Notes under the pieces: model-generated
The model's input: only the letters and a program-made list of their open reading frames with translations
Told to the model about the DNA's origin: nothing
The model's database searches: none
Origin: Hawksworthiomyces lignivorus
Taxonomy: Eukaryota; Ascomycota; Sordariomycetes; Ophiostomatales; Ophiostomataceae
Reading direction: 5' to 3'
NCBI GenBank assembly: GCA_002917075.1
Contig: NTMA01000044.1
Location: 124,001-188,000 of the forward strand
Length of the DNA: 64,000 bases
Position numbers and translations under genes: made by a program
Part shown: positions 11,900 through 22,890 of the stretch, one piece after another
How the letters are laid out: the number at the start of each line of letters is the position of its first letter
Position numbering within the stretch: position 1 is the stretch's first letter

Positions 11900-13978
11900 A
11901 TGGCCGTGTTACAGACTTCACCACCTCCAGAGGAAGGCCACCTCCGTGTTCAATTGTCGAGATTGACCATGGTGGCAATGACATTTGCTATTCTAAAGTA
12001 AGATGAAGAATCCCTCCAAGGTAGCGACCAGCTATAATCGTCTCTGCTCACCATATGATGTTCCAGTACTTGGATTGCCCTTGCCGGATCGATGGGCCTC
12101 GTCCTGCCATCTGGTGGCTCTGTCGCATTTCTCTACGGATTTGTGTTCTGCGTGCTCTGCAATTTCGCTGTTGCTTCTAGCTTAGGAGAGCTTGCTGCCA
12201 TCTGGCCTACCGCAGGAGGCCAATATCACTTCGTTTACGCCCTCTGTTCCGAAAGATGGAAGAAGCCAATGGTAATCTACGCAATTTCTTTTGCAGTTAA
12301 CTTGTAATTTGTTGCTAACTGGGCTGCTCAGAGTTTCTGGGTTGGCTGGATCAATATTACTGGGTGGTTGACAATTGTCACGACGCAAGGCTTCTTCGCT
12401 GGTAAGGAGTTTCTTCCCTGAGCCTGGTATTTGCGGCACAGCTGCTAACTTGTTAATAGCCCAGTTCATCTCGGCCGCCGCTGCGATAGCCTCAAACTAT
12501 ACGTACGAGGTTGAAGCGTGGAGGACCTATCTCATCTTCCTTGCGATTTTGATCTTCACCACGGTGGCAAATATTTGGGGCAACAAGATCCTGGGAAGAT
12601 GGAACGACGCAGCGCGTGAGAATATCCAACCGCTGCGCATGAGATACTGTTTCCTAGCTGACAATTTCCATTTCAGTATACTGGTCTGTTCTCGCCGTTG
12701 TCATCATTAGTATCGTCCTCCTGTCCATGTCTCCGAAGGCTAGCGCATCCTTCGTCTTCACGGACTTCGATAACGAGACTGGTTGGCCCGATGGCATGGC
12801 ATGGATCCTTGGCCTGATGCAATCTGCCCTCTCGCTCATCGGCTACGACGTCGTGTTGCATATGACAGAAGAGATGCCCAACCCATCCGTGGACGCTCCC
12901 CGGGCCATGGTGTACTCGATCGGTGTCGGCGGCGTTACGTAAGAAGATCTTCATTGCACACCCCCTTTTTTGGAGCTGCTCTAACGTCAAGGATACAGAG
13001 GGCTGTTTTTCATCCTTGTCATGCTCTTCTGCCTCACAGACCCTGCTTCCATCCTTGCGACCCCTACCGGCATGCCCATCGTCGAACTGATATACCAGGG
13101 AACCAAGAGCCGGGCAGCTGCGACGATTCTTACGCTGATGCTTGGCATCTGTTTTATCAACGGCACCAACGCTAGCATTACCAGCGCGAGCAGACTGGTC
13201 TACTCCATGGCCCGTGACAAGGGCATCTTCTTCCATGGATACTTTGCCCACATCAGCCCGAGCCTAGGAGTTCCCGTCCGCACCATCATGCTGACGTTTG
13301 TCTTCAATGTTCTCTTTGGTTTGCTCTTTCTCGGACCTGCCGTCGCCTTCAACGCCTACATTGCCTCTTGCACAATTTTCATAAACATCTCTTACGCTTT
13401 CCCCATCATCGTCCTGCTGATCCGGGGCCGGAAGGTCCTGGCTGAGCACCAGACGGAAAACACTCCGTACCAGCTGGGCCGCTGGGGAACACTAATCAAT
13501 TGGATCGGTGCAACTTTTGTTGTTATAACGTCAACTGTAGGTCATTTCCGGTTATGTCGTGTGAACAGAACAAAAATAATAATAAAAATTACAAGAAAAG
13601 AAAGCTAACAAACGTAGTTCTTTTGTTTTCCTTCGACGCTACCGGTCACTGCCAATGTAATGAGTATGTATATAAGTCGCCCTCTTTTCCTATCACATAT
13701 TTGCTAATGTGTCTATGCAGATTACGTCTCAGCAGTCATTGGAATATTCATTGCCGTTGTTGGTCTGTACTGGATCTTATATGGAAGTTCGTTTGCTGGG
13801 CCGGTATGTTTTAAATCGATCCACGCAGCTATGTACTATTTTGGATTGAATGATTCAAAGTAGCTAACCAAATCCTCTTTAGCAATTTGATGTGATCATG
13901 GGTCGGGCAGAGAGGGAGGCTTCAGTTGAGCAAATAAATGATGGCTCGGACTACTCGCAAAAAACTCTTAAAGTATAA
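11900..13978 (+). CDS. APC-superfamily amine/choline/amino-acid permease
   Basis: Nine exons can be joined with clean GT-AG introns of about 57-81 bp: 11900-11997, 12067-12271, 12332-12401, 12460-12615, 12677-12938, 12999-13536, 13618-13663, 13721-13803 and 13883-13978, for about 517 residues. The product has the hydrophobic pattern of a 12-helix transporter. Family features of the fungal amino acid/choline transporter group are visible: LNTWIALAGSMGLVLPSGG near the N-terminus, SSLGELAAIWPTAGGQYHFV, and GWINITGWLT. Members import choline, GABA, polyamines or amino acids at the plasma membrane. The short hydrophilic tail ends near residue 517. Its position, divergent from an amine oxidase and near a Zn2Cys6 regulator, suggests uptake of the oxidase substrate. 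That is inference. Confidence 0.88.
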
Positions 13979-14044
13979 TGACTTTAGTGACGTCAATAAT
14001 GCTTCTTAAATTTAAAGTTTACTTGAATAATTTTCTAGTGTTCC

Positions 14045-14063
14045 AAAAAAAAAAAAAAAAAAA
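14045..14063. repeat. Poly-A homopolymer, 19 bp
   Basis: A run of 19 A just downstream of the permease stop codon, in its presumed 3' region. Confidence 0.9.
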
Positions 14064-14189
14064 TATTTGTTTAATTTGATTATTTTTGAACGCATCGATA
14101 TTTAAATGAATGAGATGATATCTCCAAGTTATTCATCTTTGCTTCTCTTTAGCATGATGAAATTCCCCCCGAGGAGAGCGAAGTCTCCA

Positions 14190-15102
14190 TCAGGGACCGG
14201 GTTCGAAACGGCCACTCCAAGCATCCATGTCCACAACATCGTCAAGGCCTCCCTCTAGCTTCTCGACGGCAGCGGCCAGAGCGTCTTTCATGCCGAGCAG
14301 CATCGTCTTGATCTTGTCGCTCACGTCCAAGGCCTTCACGTCGCCTGCGTATATCAGGTGGCGCAGAATTGCATACGTCTCCCGCTGCCCGTATCTCTCG
14401 TTCTTCGGTGTCAGGATTCCGTTCTGGCTGCTGCGGAGCACCCAGTCGCCGCCCGCCGTCACTGCCGCGATGATCTGCGCCGGCGACAGCGCGCCGCGGA
14501 GGTTGCGCCACGACGTCGCGTCGCGGAAGCTCTCGAGTGCGTCGGTCGCCAGCGCAGTGATCACGTGCGGGATGGCCGCGGGACGTGACGCGACGCCTGC
14601 CCCAGGGCGAACTCGGCGACGAGGAGCGTTTTTGCCTTGCTGGCGACCTGCCGGGCCATAGCCGGCAGCACCGTGGGGTCGGAGAAGTACCACAGAGAAT
14701 GGGCCAGGATGACGTAGTCAAAGGGCGGCCCCGCGTAGGCGGCGAGATAGGACGCTCCGTCGGCTCGCGCAAAGTCGACCTGCTTACCGACGGGTGATGC
14801 CTTAATGTATTCCTAGGATTTGCCTATTAGTAGCCCCCCGTACTCCGGCAGGCCGGGGTCGATGGCCACGACATGCCTAGAAGGCCCGACGGCGTCTGCC
14901 AGCGGAATCCTAAAGTCGCCCTGGCCGCAGCCGATCTCAAGTACCGTCGCGCCCCGTGGAATACCCCAGAGCTTGATGAGATTCTGGCGGTGCGTGATGG
15001 AAGCTAAATTGTGAACAGCTTCTGAATACTTCTCTTTGAAATGGAGATACTTTACAAGCTCCTCAGGAGATCGGAGCTGAGAAGAGGTCGTGACACCCAT
15101 AC
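14190..15102 (-). pseudogene. SAM-dependent methyltransferase, interrupted by stop and frameshift
   Basis: The N-terminal frame (ATG at 15102; an alternative at 15151) contains the SAM-binding motif ATVLEIGCGQGDFRIPLADA and then VVAIDPGLPEYGG. An in-frame TAG at 14815-14813 interrupts it. The same frame continues with plausible methyltransferase sequence (FDYVILAHSLWYFSDPTVLP, KTLLVAEFALGQ). A further shift of frame near 14590-14620 leads into AAIPHVITALATDALESF and a normal-looking C-terminus ending at 14190. I see no spliceable intron of credible length that removes either lesion: the stop could only be excised by a 31-nt intron. It converges on the permease and is probably a recently inactivated relative of class I methyltransferases, or carries assembly errors. 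Confidence 0.75.
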
Positions 15103-15151
15103 TGAATGTATTGTGATCTAATTCTTTAATTGCTGTTTGCAAAATGTGCAT

Positions 15152-16194
15152 TATCAAGCAAATGCCATGTTTAACTACGATGTACGGCCTAATAAATAAT
15201 AGGAAGAGTGAATACGAGTAGGCCGGATCTTTGATGTCGGTGAGTTTTTGTGAGGTTGTTTAGCATCTTGAAGCCCTGAAATAAGCCGCCTCGAATGAAC
15301 CGTATATTAATCTGTTGGTTGTTGGTAATCTTTGTCTAATTGCGCGGCTGATTTACCACAGCTATCCATTCGTCACTTTATCGTCGTGCCGAACATGGCC
15401 CAGGTTTTATTAATAGCCGTGATTAGAGGTACTTTGACAACAAGTTCATTCGCGCCTGTTGAGTTATAAGATACTGTTACGTGTGTCTAAGGGACAGCCA
15501 AATAACACGCGCTAGGTGCCCACAAATTTGGCTGACCTGCTAGCGAACTGTGGAGCAGAGGTAGATCAATTATCACTCAGTATTAACATTTTCTTCGATT
15601 TACCAGGTTCATGATTTGTTCTCTGCGGCAAATTCTCCATCGTGTGGAGTAATATTAGATAAAGTTCCGATACAGAGCTGCCAGGCGTACATTGAGACAG
15701 GCGGCACTATTGAAAAAGCGGGCCGTGTGGGAGCACCAAAGTAGTGTCTGCAATTATTACGGAGTACTCGTACACCGTACCTTGGTTGCAAGACAGCTAA
15801 GACAGCCGAGACGGCCACAAGCGGCGCCTTAGGCTAGCTAAAAGCGGGAGCGAAAATAGTGGCATCTTGTTCCAATGTGCCCTGTTGAACACTTTCCCGC
15901 TCCGTCAATGGAATCTTTATGGTTTTTCCTCTGTTCGCTATGGAACCTTCTCACCCTCGCCCTCTCGATTCCCCAGAAATGACACCCTTGTCCATGGATA
16001 CAGACGAACTGGCTTGAGATAATGTTTTTGTTATGTAAGCGGCTTGCAGCCGTATCGCAATTATGCGGACCCCCACGTCTCTGGTCGCCGTCTGGTTTTA
16101 GCGTTGACAGGCGCATGGACCCATTGCCTCCCCTCCAACATGCCAACGGATCTTCCGTCTCATTCTGGCGCCGTAGCATTTACGAGAGGCGGCA
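15152..16194. other. Divergent spacer between the broken and intact methyltransferases
   Basis: About 1 kb with no convincing gene; minus frames at 15609-15818 and 15838-16179 lack motifs. One copy of the 9-mer TACGGAGTA lies at 15758-15766. The last few hundred bases should hold the promoter of the LaeA-like gene. Confidence 0.6.
15758..15766. repeat. TACGGAGTA motif, copy 1
   Basis: One of five exact copies of this 9-mer (either strand) that I found in the window, all outside coding exons. Function unknown. Confidence 0.6.
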
Positions 16195-17519
16195 ATGATG
16201 GCTGACGAACCGAACGCAACCACCGCGGCGAGCGGCTCCGCTCCTCCGCCTTCCACTGCGGCGACGAAGACCGACCCCACAGCAGACGGCGGCGACCACG
16301 ATACCGCTGTTGCGATGCACGGCATGATCGAGGCCGACGACGACGTCGACAGCTCTGGCCGGCCGGGCGCCGGGGGCGACGACGAGGGGCTCGGGTCGGG
16401 CGCCTCGTCGCGCGCCAGCACCAGCGTCTCGAGCAGCGTGCGCGACTACGCCTTTGAGAACAGCCGGCGCTACCACAAGTTTCAGGAGGGGCGATACCAC
16501 TTCCCCAACGACGAGCCCGAGCAGGAGCGCGAGGACATGAAGCACGCCATGATCGTCCACCTCATGGACTCCAAGCTGCACCACGCGCCGCTCAAGAACC
16601 CGCAGGCGGTGCTCGACGTCGGCACGGGAACCGGCATATGGGCGATTGACAGTGCGTGCCTCCTCCCTCTCTGCGCTCAGACTTTAATGCCGCGGCGGCG
16701 GCGGCGGCGGCGAGAATAATGTTATGCTGACAAAGGGCTTTTGCCGCGTGTAGTGGGCGACGAGTACCCGGAAGCCGACGTGCTCGGCATCGACCTGAGC
16801 CCCATCCAGCCGAACTGGGTACCACCAAATGTGCGGTTCCTGGTCGACGACGCTGAGGCCGAATGGGTGCACCACCCGCCGAACTCACTGGACTATGTCC
16901 ACGTGCGGCACATGGCCTCCTCTCTCCGCGACTGGCCCAAGCTACTGAAGCAAGCGTTTGCGTAAGAGCAGCTCCTCCTTTCTCCTTTCTGCTTTCTGCG
17001 CCGCATCTTCTTGCCCGCTCGCTTGTATTGTGCGGCAGCGCTGACATGACTCCCGGATCTAGCGCCGTCAAACCCGGCGGTTGGGTCGAGCTTCAAGACC
17101 TCCGGTTCGTCCTCAGCTGCGACGACGACACCCTCCGCGAGGACAACCAGCTGGACGCATTTCTCAAGGGCGTCAAGGACGGCTTGGCCGTCTTCGGCGT
17201 TGACCTGCTTGGCATGGAGAAGCATGCGGCGAACGTCCGGGCGGCGGGCTTTGTCAACGTCCAAGAGCAGAGGTACAAGGTCCCCGTGGGGACGTGGCCG
17301 CGAAACCAGAAGATGAAGACAATCGGCCTGTACAACCGGAGCATGATCTACGACGGCCTGCAAGGCATTTCTATGGGGCCGTTTACAAGGGGGCTGAAGT
17401 GGTCCCCACAGGATGTGGAGACCTTTTTGGTGGGAGTCAGGAAAACTTTGATGGACAACAGCCAGCATACGTACTTACCGTTCCATGTTGTGATTGGGCA
17501 AAAGCCGGCGAGCGAATGA
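16195..17519 (+). CDS. LaeA-like SAM-dependent methyltransferase
   Basis: Three exons, 16195-16651, 16754-16961 and 17063-17519, give about 373 residues. After a low-complexity Asp/Gly/Ser-rich N-terminus comes the conserved entry segment (DYAFENSRRYHKFQEGRYHF) and motif I, VLDVGTGTGIWAID, at residues about 139-152. Later come DVLGIDLSPIQPNWVPPNV and KPGGWVELQDL. This order is typical of the large fungal family around LaeA, whose founding member regulates secondary metabolism from the nucleus. Most paralogues have no known substrate. No biosynthetic backbone gene lies in the window, so a cluster-specific role is not supported. Confidence 0.88.
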
Positions 17520-18286
17520 TGATAGCGGAGACGCAGTGTGTGCGCTCCAAGGACCAAACTCTCTAGATGGTCAGATATTCCATGGCGATGATGTCACCTC
17601 ACCATAGCAGGCCCTGTAGCCGAAGGATAAGACAACCCAGCAGTATACTGTACCTATGTTACCTACCTATATTACTATAGGTTGCCCTAAAGTTTGTGAC
17701 GTGACATGGATTTGTGCTCAACTGGATGGTGGCTGTCTCAAATGCGTTTATAAAACATCAATGCATAGTGAATTATCTATAAACAAATACCAATTAGTAG
17801 TAGTTCGATTTTTATGTATGTGCGGAATAGCCTTCGGCTCAAATTTAAGATCGTTAAAATCGTGAAATCTATCAGATTCTAGCGGGAAGATTTCAGCGCG
17901 TTTATGAGAGCAAGCAAGTAGTGTTCTCGGAAAGGTTAAGGGCCAGCGATATCACAGCTCGATAGAATAAATCCGTGATGAACAGCACCGTTGGCCGGCT
18001 CGTTTTGTGATGCAAATGTGTCGTGACCGCCACGTTGCAGCCACCTGCCCCATCTGGGTGATTGGCTGAGGCTTCGCTCACTGACGGGGCGTCAGTGAGG
18101 CTCCAACCTGGAATGGCTGGAGGTACTCAGCTCGCCTCTACCCCGCCATCGACCTCTTGCAACTGAGCATTCTTGCGTGGTTGTCATTCTATTTCGGTGA
18201 TGATGAGATCTAGCTGCTAACGCGTTGGACGCTTCGTATCGATCCGGGCTCGCTCTCTTAGTTGATTTGATAGCGCGCCTGAGAAG
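17520..18286. promoter_or_regulatory. Upstream region of the NLR-like gene
   Basis: About 770 bp between the LaeA-like gene and the NLR start. No gene is visible. It contains a perfect short inverted repeat at 18077-18099. Confidence 0.5.
18077..18099. promoter_or_regulatory. Perfect 10-bp inverted repeat with 3-nt loop
   Basis: CTCACTGACG is followed by GGG and then its exact reverse complement, about 190 bp before the NLR start codon. It could be a dimeric regulator site or a hairpin in the leader. No known consensus is recognised. Confidence 0.5.
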
Positions 18287-21200
18287 ATGAGGAGATCGCT
18301 ACCGTGGCGAAAGAAGGGCAAGGCTCCGCTCTATCCGCCGCAGAAAGAGAGTGAAAACCCGATTGTGCCCAATCCGCCACCACTCCACAGCACGGTCTCC
18401 GGTCTACCTAAGACCCCCCCGGTCCCCTCTTTCCCGGATGGAGTGAAGGTTTTACACGACTGCTCCGACGCTACGGTCGACATCTGCTTTATCCACGGTC
18501 TAACCGGGAACCGGGACAACACCTGGACTGCCGACGGGCAGTCCCTACCCTGGCCGAAGACCCTCGTTCCACCAAAGCTCAAAAAAGCTCGTATACTCAC
18601 GTACGGCTACGACGCATACGTAGTGCGAATGTCGGTCGCATCGGAAAATCGGCTGATCGATCACGCTATGAACCTATTGACAAAGTTGACGACAAACAGG
18701 TACCTCCACAGCGCGTTATCTCGTCCCCTCATCTTCGTCGCCCACAGCCTTGGCGGCCTTGTCTGCAAAGAGGCTATTCTGCTCTCGCGAAACAACCCGG
18801 AATCCCATCTTCGCAGCCTCTTCGACTGCGTCAAAGGTGTCATATTTATGGGTACCCCTCACAAAGGGGCTTGGATGGCGAAGTGGGCCAAGATACCAGC
18901 TTCGGCCATTGGTCTTGTCAAGTCCACCAACAAGTCGCTCTTGGGAATCTTGGAGACGAGCAATCAGTACCTTGAGTCTATCCAATCCAGGTTCTTGGCA
19001 ATGTTGCGACACCAGCGCGAGGGCGGCAGAGAATTTCATGTCACATGCTTCTTAGAAGAACTGCCCCTTCCGTTTGTCGGGCAGGTTGTGCCTAAGGAAT
19101 CCGCCATTCTTGAGGGTTATACTTATATAACTCTCCATGCCAACCACAGGGATATGGTCAAGTTTGCTTCCGCGGAAGCGGAAGGCTTCGAAGTGTTTTT
19201 GGGAGAGCTAGTTAGATGGGAATCACAGCTCAAGCTTTCACGCGTTAGCCAAGGAGAAGAGTTGTCAGAAATGCCACACTTGTCAACGAAGAGTAGTCTA
19301 AAAAGCTCGCCAATTAACTTCAATTCTGGTACACAAAATACGAACAATGCTTTCAATCAATATCCTGAACAAGGTCAATACTTCGGTAAGAAAAACAAAG
19401 AAATGACTTCTTAAATAGCATAAGTAACTAAACTTTCAATTCAAGGTCTATCCACAGCCATATCCAAACAAAGCCACTCCAATGAAACACGAAAAGATTT
19501 ACAAAATCAGTGGATCGTTCCGTTTGGACGCAATAAGGACTTTGTAGGACGCAAATCGACTCTTGAGCTGCTTCTTGAGAAAATCCCTCCTAACGCCGAC
19601 AAAGACGATTGTCAACGGACTGCCATCGAGGGCCTTGGAGGCGTCGGGAAAACTCAGATCGCACTGGAGGCTGCTTTTCGGGTCCGGGACGAACACCCCA
19701 GCTGCCATATTTTCTGGGTCCCCGCTGTCGATGCCGCCACATTTGAGAACGCCTACCGTGAAATCGGTCGACGGCTTGGGATCGCAGGGATTGATGAGGC
19801 TAATGCGGATGTTAAGCTGCTCGTCAAGACAGCTCTAAGCCAGAGTGTGGACAACTGGCTCTTGATTGTCGATAACGCCGACGACGTTGAGCTGTTCTTC
19901 AGTGCTTCCGAGGCGATGCCATTGTGCGACTACCTTCCTTTTAATCATGCCGGCTCTATATTATTCACAACTCGGAACCACGAGATTGTCATAAAGTTCG
20001 ACATTCCGCAAAGGCATCAAGTTAATCTGGCAGAGATGAATCGATCCGAAGCGGTCGATCTTTTACAAAAAAATGTAGCGGCACACCAACTAAGCGATAC
20101 ACAGAGCACAACGAGTCTGCTTGATTTTTTATCCGATCTACCACTTGCTATTAAGCAGGCATCTGCGTACATAGCAAAGACGGGAATAACGATAAAACAG
20201 TATTATGAGTATTGTCAATCAAGCGACAAACACTTTATTAAGCTACTAAGCAAGAACTTTGAGGATCGAGCCCGCTACAAACGCATCTTAAATCCTGTTG
20301 CTAGGACATGGCTGATTTCGTTCCGCCAAATCTCCCGGGATAACCCGCTCGCCGCCCAATACCTGAGGTTCATGTCCTTTCTTGCCCAGAAGGAGATCCC
20401 GAAAACTATCCTCCCGTCGGGAAACAGTGAACTAGAAGCATACGAGGCGATCGGTACGTTGAAATCGTACGCATTTATTACTGAGCGCGACGGCCAGGAG
20501 TCATACGACATTCATAGGCTCGTTCAACTGGCAATGAGAAATTGGTTGGCTGAGGAGGGAGAGCTTGAAGCATGCGCTACGACTCTAATACAGCAACTCG
20601 ACGAGGTTTTTCCTTATCCAGAGCACGAGAACAAAGCCATCTGGATAAAGTATGTTCCGCATGTGCAGACTGTGTTGGAACTCCGGGATTATTCAATTGA
20701 CAACATCACCAAGTCGAGTCTCCTTTATAATATGGCGATGAGTAGCTTTTTACTTGGGAATTATCAAAGTGCGGAGAAACTTCACCGGAAATTGTTTAAA
20801 CTACGGACTCAGGCGCTCGGCCCTGAGCATTCTGATACGCTGACCAGTATGAACGACCTTGCGAGTACGCTTCAACACCAGGGAAAGTACAACGAGGCTG
20901 AGACGATGCATCGACAAGCGGTTAAGTTACGGACTCAAATACTCGGTGCCGAACAGCCCGATACACTCGGTGGCATGAATAATCTCGCGCTTGTGTTGTA
21001 TAGCCAAGGGAAGTACGACGAGGCTGAGACGATACATCGACAAACGCTTAAATTACGAACTCAAATACTCGGTGCCGAACATCCTGATACACTCATTAGC
21101 ATGGGCAATCTCGCGATCGTACTTGACAGCCAAGGAAAATACGACGAGGCTGAGACGATGCATCGACAAACGCTTAAATTACGAACTCAAATACTCGGTG

Positions 21201-21562
21201 CCGAACATCTTGATACACTCATTAGCATGGGTAATCTCGCGTTTGTGTTGTATAGTCAAGGGAAGTACGACGAGGCTGAGACGATACATCGACAAACGTT
21301 TAAATTACGAACTCAAATACTCGGTGTCGAACATCCTGATACACTCACTAGTACGAGTAATCTCGCGATCGTACTTAATAACCAAGGAAAATACGACGAG
21401 GGTGAGACGATATATCGACAAACGCTTAAATTACGAACTCAAATACTCGGTGCCGAACATCCCGATACACTCACTAGTACGAGTAATCTCGCGATCGTGC
21501 TTTATATCCAAGGAAAATACGACGAGGCAGAGATGATACATCGACAAACGCTTAAATTATGA
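18287..21562 (+). CDS. NLR-like receptor: SesB-type hydrolase, NB-ARC, TPR repeats (early stop)
   Basis: Two exons, 18287-19385 and 19446-21562, encode 1071 residues. Residues about 60-300 are a SesB-like alpha/beta hydrolase: FIHGLTGNRDNTW and the nucleophile elbow FVAHSLGGLVCKE near residue 150. A short Asn/Gln-rich linker follows. The NTPase core is NB-ARC-like, with P-loop IEGLGGVGKTQIALE near residue 428, Walker B WLLIVDNADD near 505, then SILFTTRN and LPLAIKQASAYI. From about residue 823 the protein is 42-residue kinesin-light-chain-type TPR units. An in-frame TGA at 21560-21562 ends the frame inside unit 6. The identical frame continues with more units to 21913. In fungi this architecture belongs to NLRs linked to allorecognition and regulated cell death; the ligand here is unknown. 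Confidence 0.85.
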
Positions 21563-21907
21563 ACTCAAATACTCGGTTCCGAACATCCTGATACACTCAC
21601 TAGCATGAACAATCTCGCGTTCCTACTTGATAACCAAGGAAAATACGACGAGGCTGAGACGATACATCGACAAACGCTTAAATTACGAACTCAAATACTC
21701 GGTGCCGAGCATCCCGATACACTCATTAGCATGGGCAATCTTGCGTTTACACTTGAGGCACAGGAAAAGTACGACGAGGCTGAGACGATGCGTTGGCAAA
21801 CGCGTAAATTAGAAACTCAACTTCCTGACGTCGAACACCCCGACACGCTCGCAAGCATGAACAATCTCGAGTTTATGCTTGAGAGCCAGGGAAAATACGA
21901 CGAATCG
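20816..21907 (+). repeat. Tandem 126-bp TPR-coding repeats, about 8.7 units
   Basis: Units begin at 20816, 20942, 21068, 21194, 21320, 21446, 21572, 21698 and 21824. Each encodes 42 residues of the form LG-EHPDTL-SM-NLA--L--QGKYDEAET-HRQTLKLRTQI. Units 2 to 7 are nearly identical at DNA level (about 90 percent by eye between units 3 and 7), while the first and last ones diverge. Such sequence permits unequal exchange and copy-number change. Confidence 0.9.
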
Positions 21908-21913
21908 CCTTAA
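21563..21913 (+). pseudogene. In-frame continuation of NLR TPR array after the TGA
   Basis: Directly after the TGA the same frame continues with TQILGSEHPDTLTSMNNLAF and nearly three further TPR units to a TAA at 21911-21913. The stop replaces the CGA arginine codon found at that position in neighbouring units (KLRTQI), a single C-to-T change. Either the receptor is truncated by six codons' worth of unit 6 plus later units, or the stop is read through, or it is a sequencing error. Confidence 0.8.
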
Positions 21914-22500
21914 GATCCGCTCGACTGTTGATAAAGATGGTGCACTTACCGGGGCGGGTGGCTGGCGATAATACGCTTGTTATCCTATTCGAAAACTCTC
22001 ATTGAAAAACTTCTTCTTTTGGAACCTAGCACAAGCGCTGCACAGTCTGGCACTGGCGTCAAGCACCTCTGCACAGGTATTGCCTGTGCTGCCCGCGCTA
22101 TATTGTAAGCCAAGGACTTGAAAGGAAACCAAGAGGGGAGGGGATAAATGTGATTGATCAGCAGCCTCATAGAAGTTTTGTGTCCCCTACGCATTTCTAC
22201 TAATACGGCGTCTTTCCACACTTTCTTTACAACTTCTCTCCTGGTCTCTATATTCTTTGCTGTCTCAAAATTTATCTAGTTCTGTTCAAGTTTTTTGACA
22301 GAAAATATCTTATGCACTTCCCGAGCTCTTTACGGGTTTTGGAATGCTTGATAGGTAACTTTAAAGATTTAGAGGAAATTGTTTAGAAGTGTTGCGAATA
22401 TGTATGTAGTTGTGAATTGTTTGTTTTTACGAAAGACAATACGGTTGACTACATCACACCTTTAGCGAATAGCGAAGCGTTGGTAAGACGCCCGCGACGA
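21914..22500. other. Spacer downstream of the NLR gene
   Basis: No gene is visible. It includes copy B of a dispersed repeat (22040-22135). AT content rises after 22230. Confidence 0.6.
22040..22135. repeat. Dispersed repeat, copy B
   Basis: Similar to 4225-4335, sharing ACCTCTGCACA, TATTGCCTGTGCT and ACTTGAAA blocks but lacking about 24 bases present in copy A. No coding capacity. Confidence 0.4.
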
Positions 22501-22504
22501 CCTC

Positions 22505-22890
22505 CGGCAGGCGATTTGCTTAAACCCACGATTGACAGCTAAGAAAATAGCCAAAGCCCACAGGTACCTCACCGAAGCCGAAAGCAGCCTCCTTATACAA
22601 ATCCGTACAAGGCATATTGGCCTGGCAGCCTACCTCCACACTAAGCGCAGGAAAGGCTCCCATCTGCGCCTGCGAAGAAGCAGATGAGACCCGGGTACAC
22701 GTGATACTCCGCTACGGCAAAGATCCTGCGAGGTCGCCGAATTGGTCCCGGACTACCGAAGAGCTCTTCGGCCGACTGTCCGCCGGAGGGAGACCGCTAG
22801 GCCTATACTACCTTGGATGAAACGCAGCTGGCGCATCCCAAACTACAGCCTGGCCGTCAGGCTCAAAGATGAAGACAACGAAGACGAGGC
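22505..22890 (+). mobile_element. Decayed LINE (Tad-type) 3' fragment
   Basis: The plus strand encodes, with a frameshift, the end of a fungal non-LTR retrotransposon polyprotein. One frame gives AKAHRYLTEAESSLLIQIRT and HIGLAAYLHTKR. The next frame gives KAPICACEEADETRVHVIL. This corresponds to the C-terminal segment of Tad-like elements, after the RNase H region, with a Cys/His zinc-knuckle-like ending. No reverse transcriptase or 5' part is present, so it is a dead fragment. It sits between two convergent TPR genes. Confidence 0.65.

Noticed and set aside
14813..14845. A tiny intron (about 31 nt with a CTACTAAT branch-like motif and TAG acceptor) removing the methyltransferase stop
   Set aside because: Too short for a spliceosomal intron, and the later frameshift would remain.
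16893..17468. 191-codon minus-strand frame
   Set aside because: Antisense to the LaeA-like gene and its introns, with no motif.
20991..21536. 181-codon frame with a repeated RLRRYIDKRLNYELKYSV pattern
   Set aside because: It is a shadow of the 126-bp TPR repeats in another frame. Repetition alone keeps it open.
20816..21907. Regular direct repeats as a possible CRISPR-like array
   Set aside because: The units are contiguous coding TPRs of 126 bp without spacers, in a eukaryotic gene.
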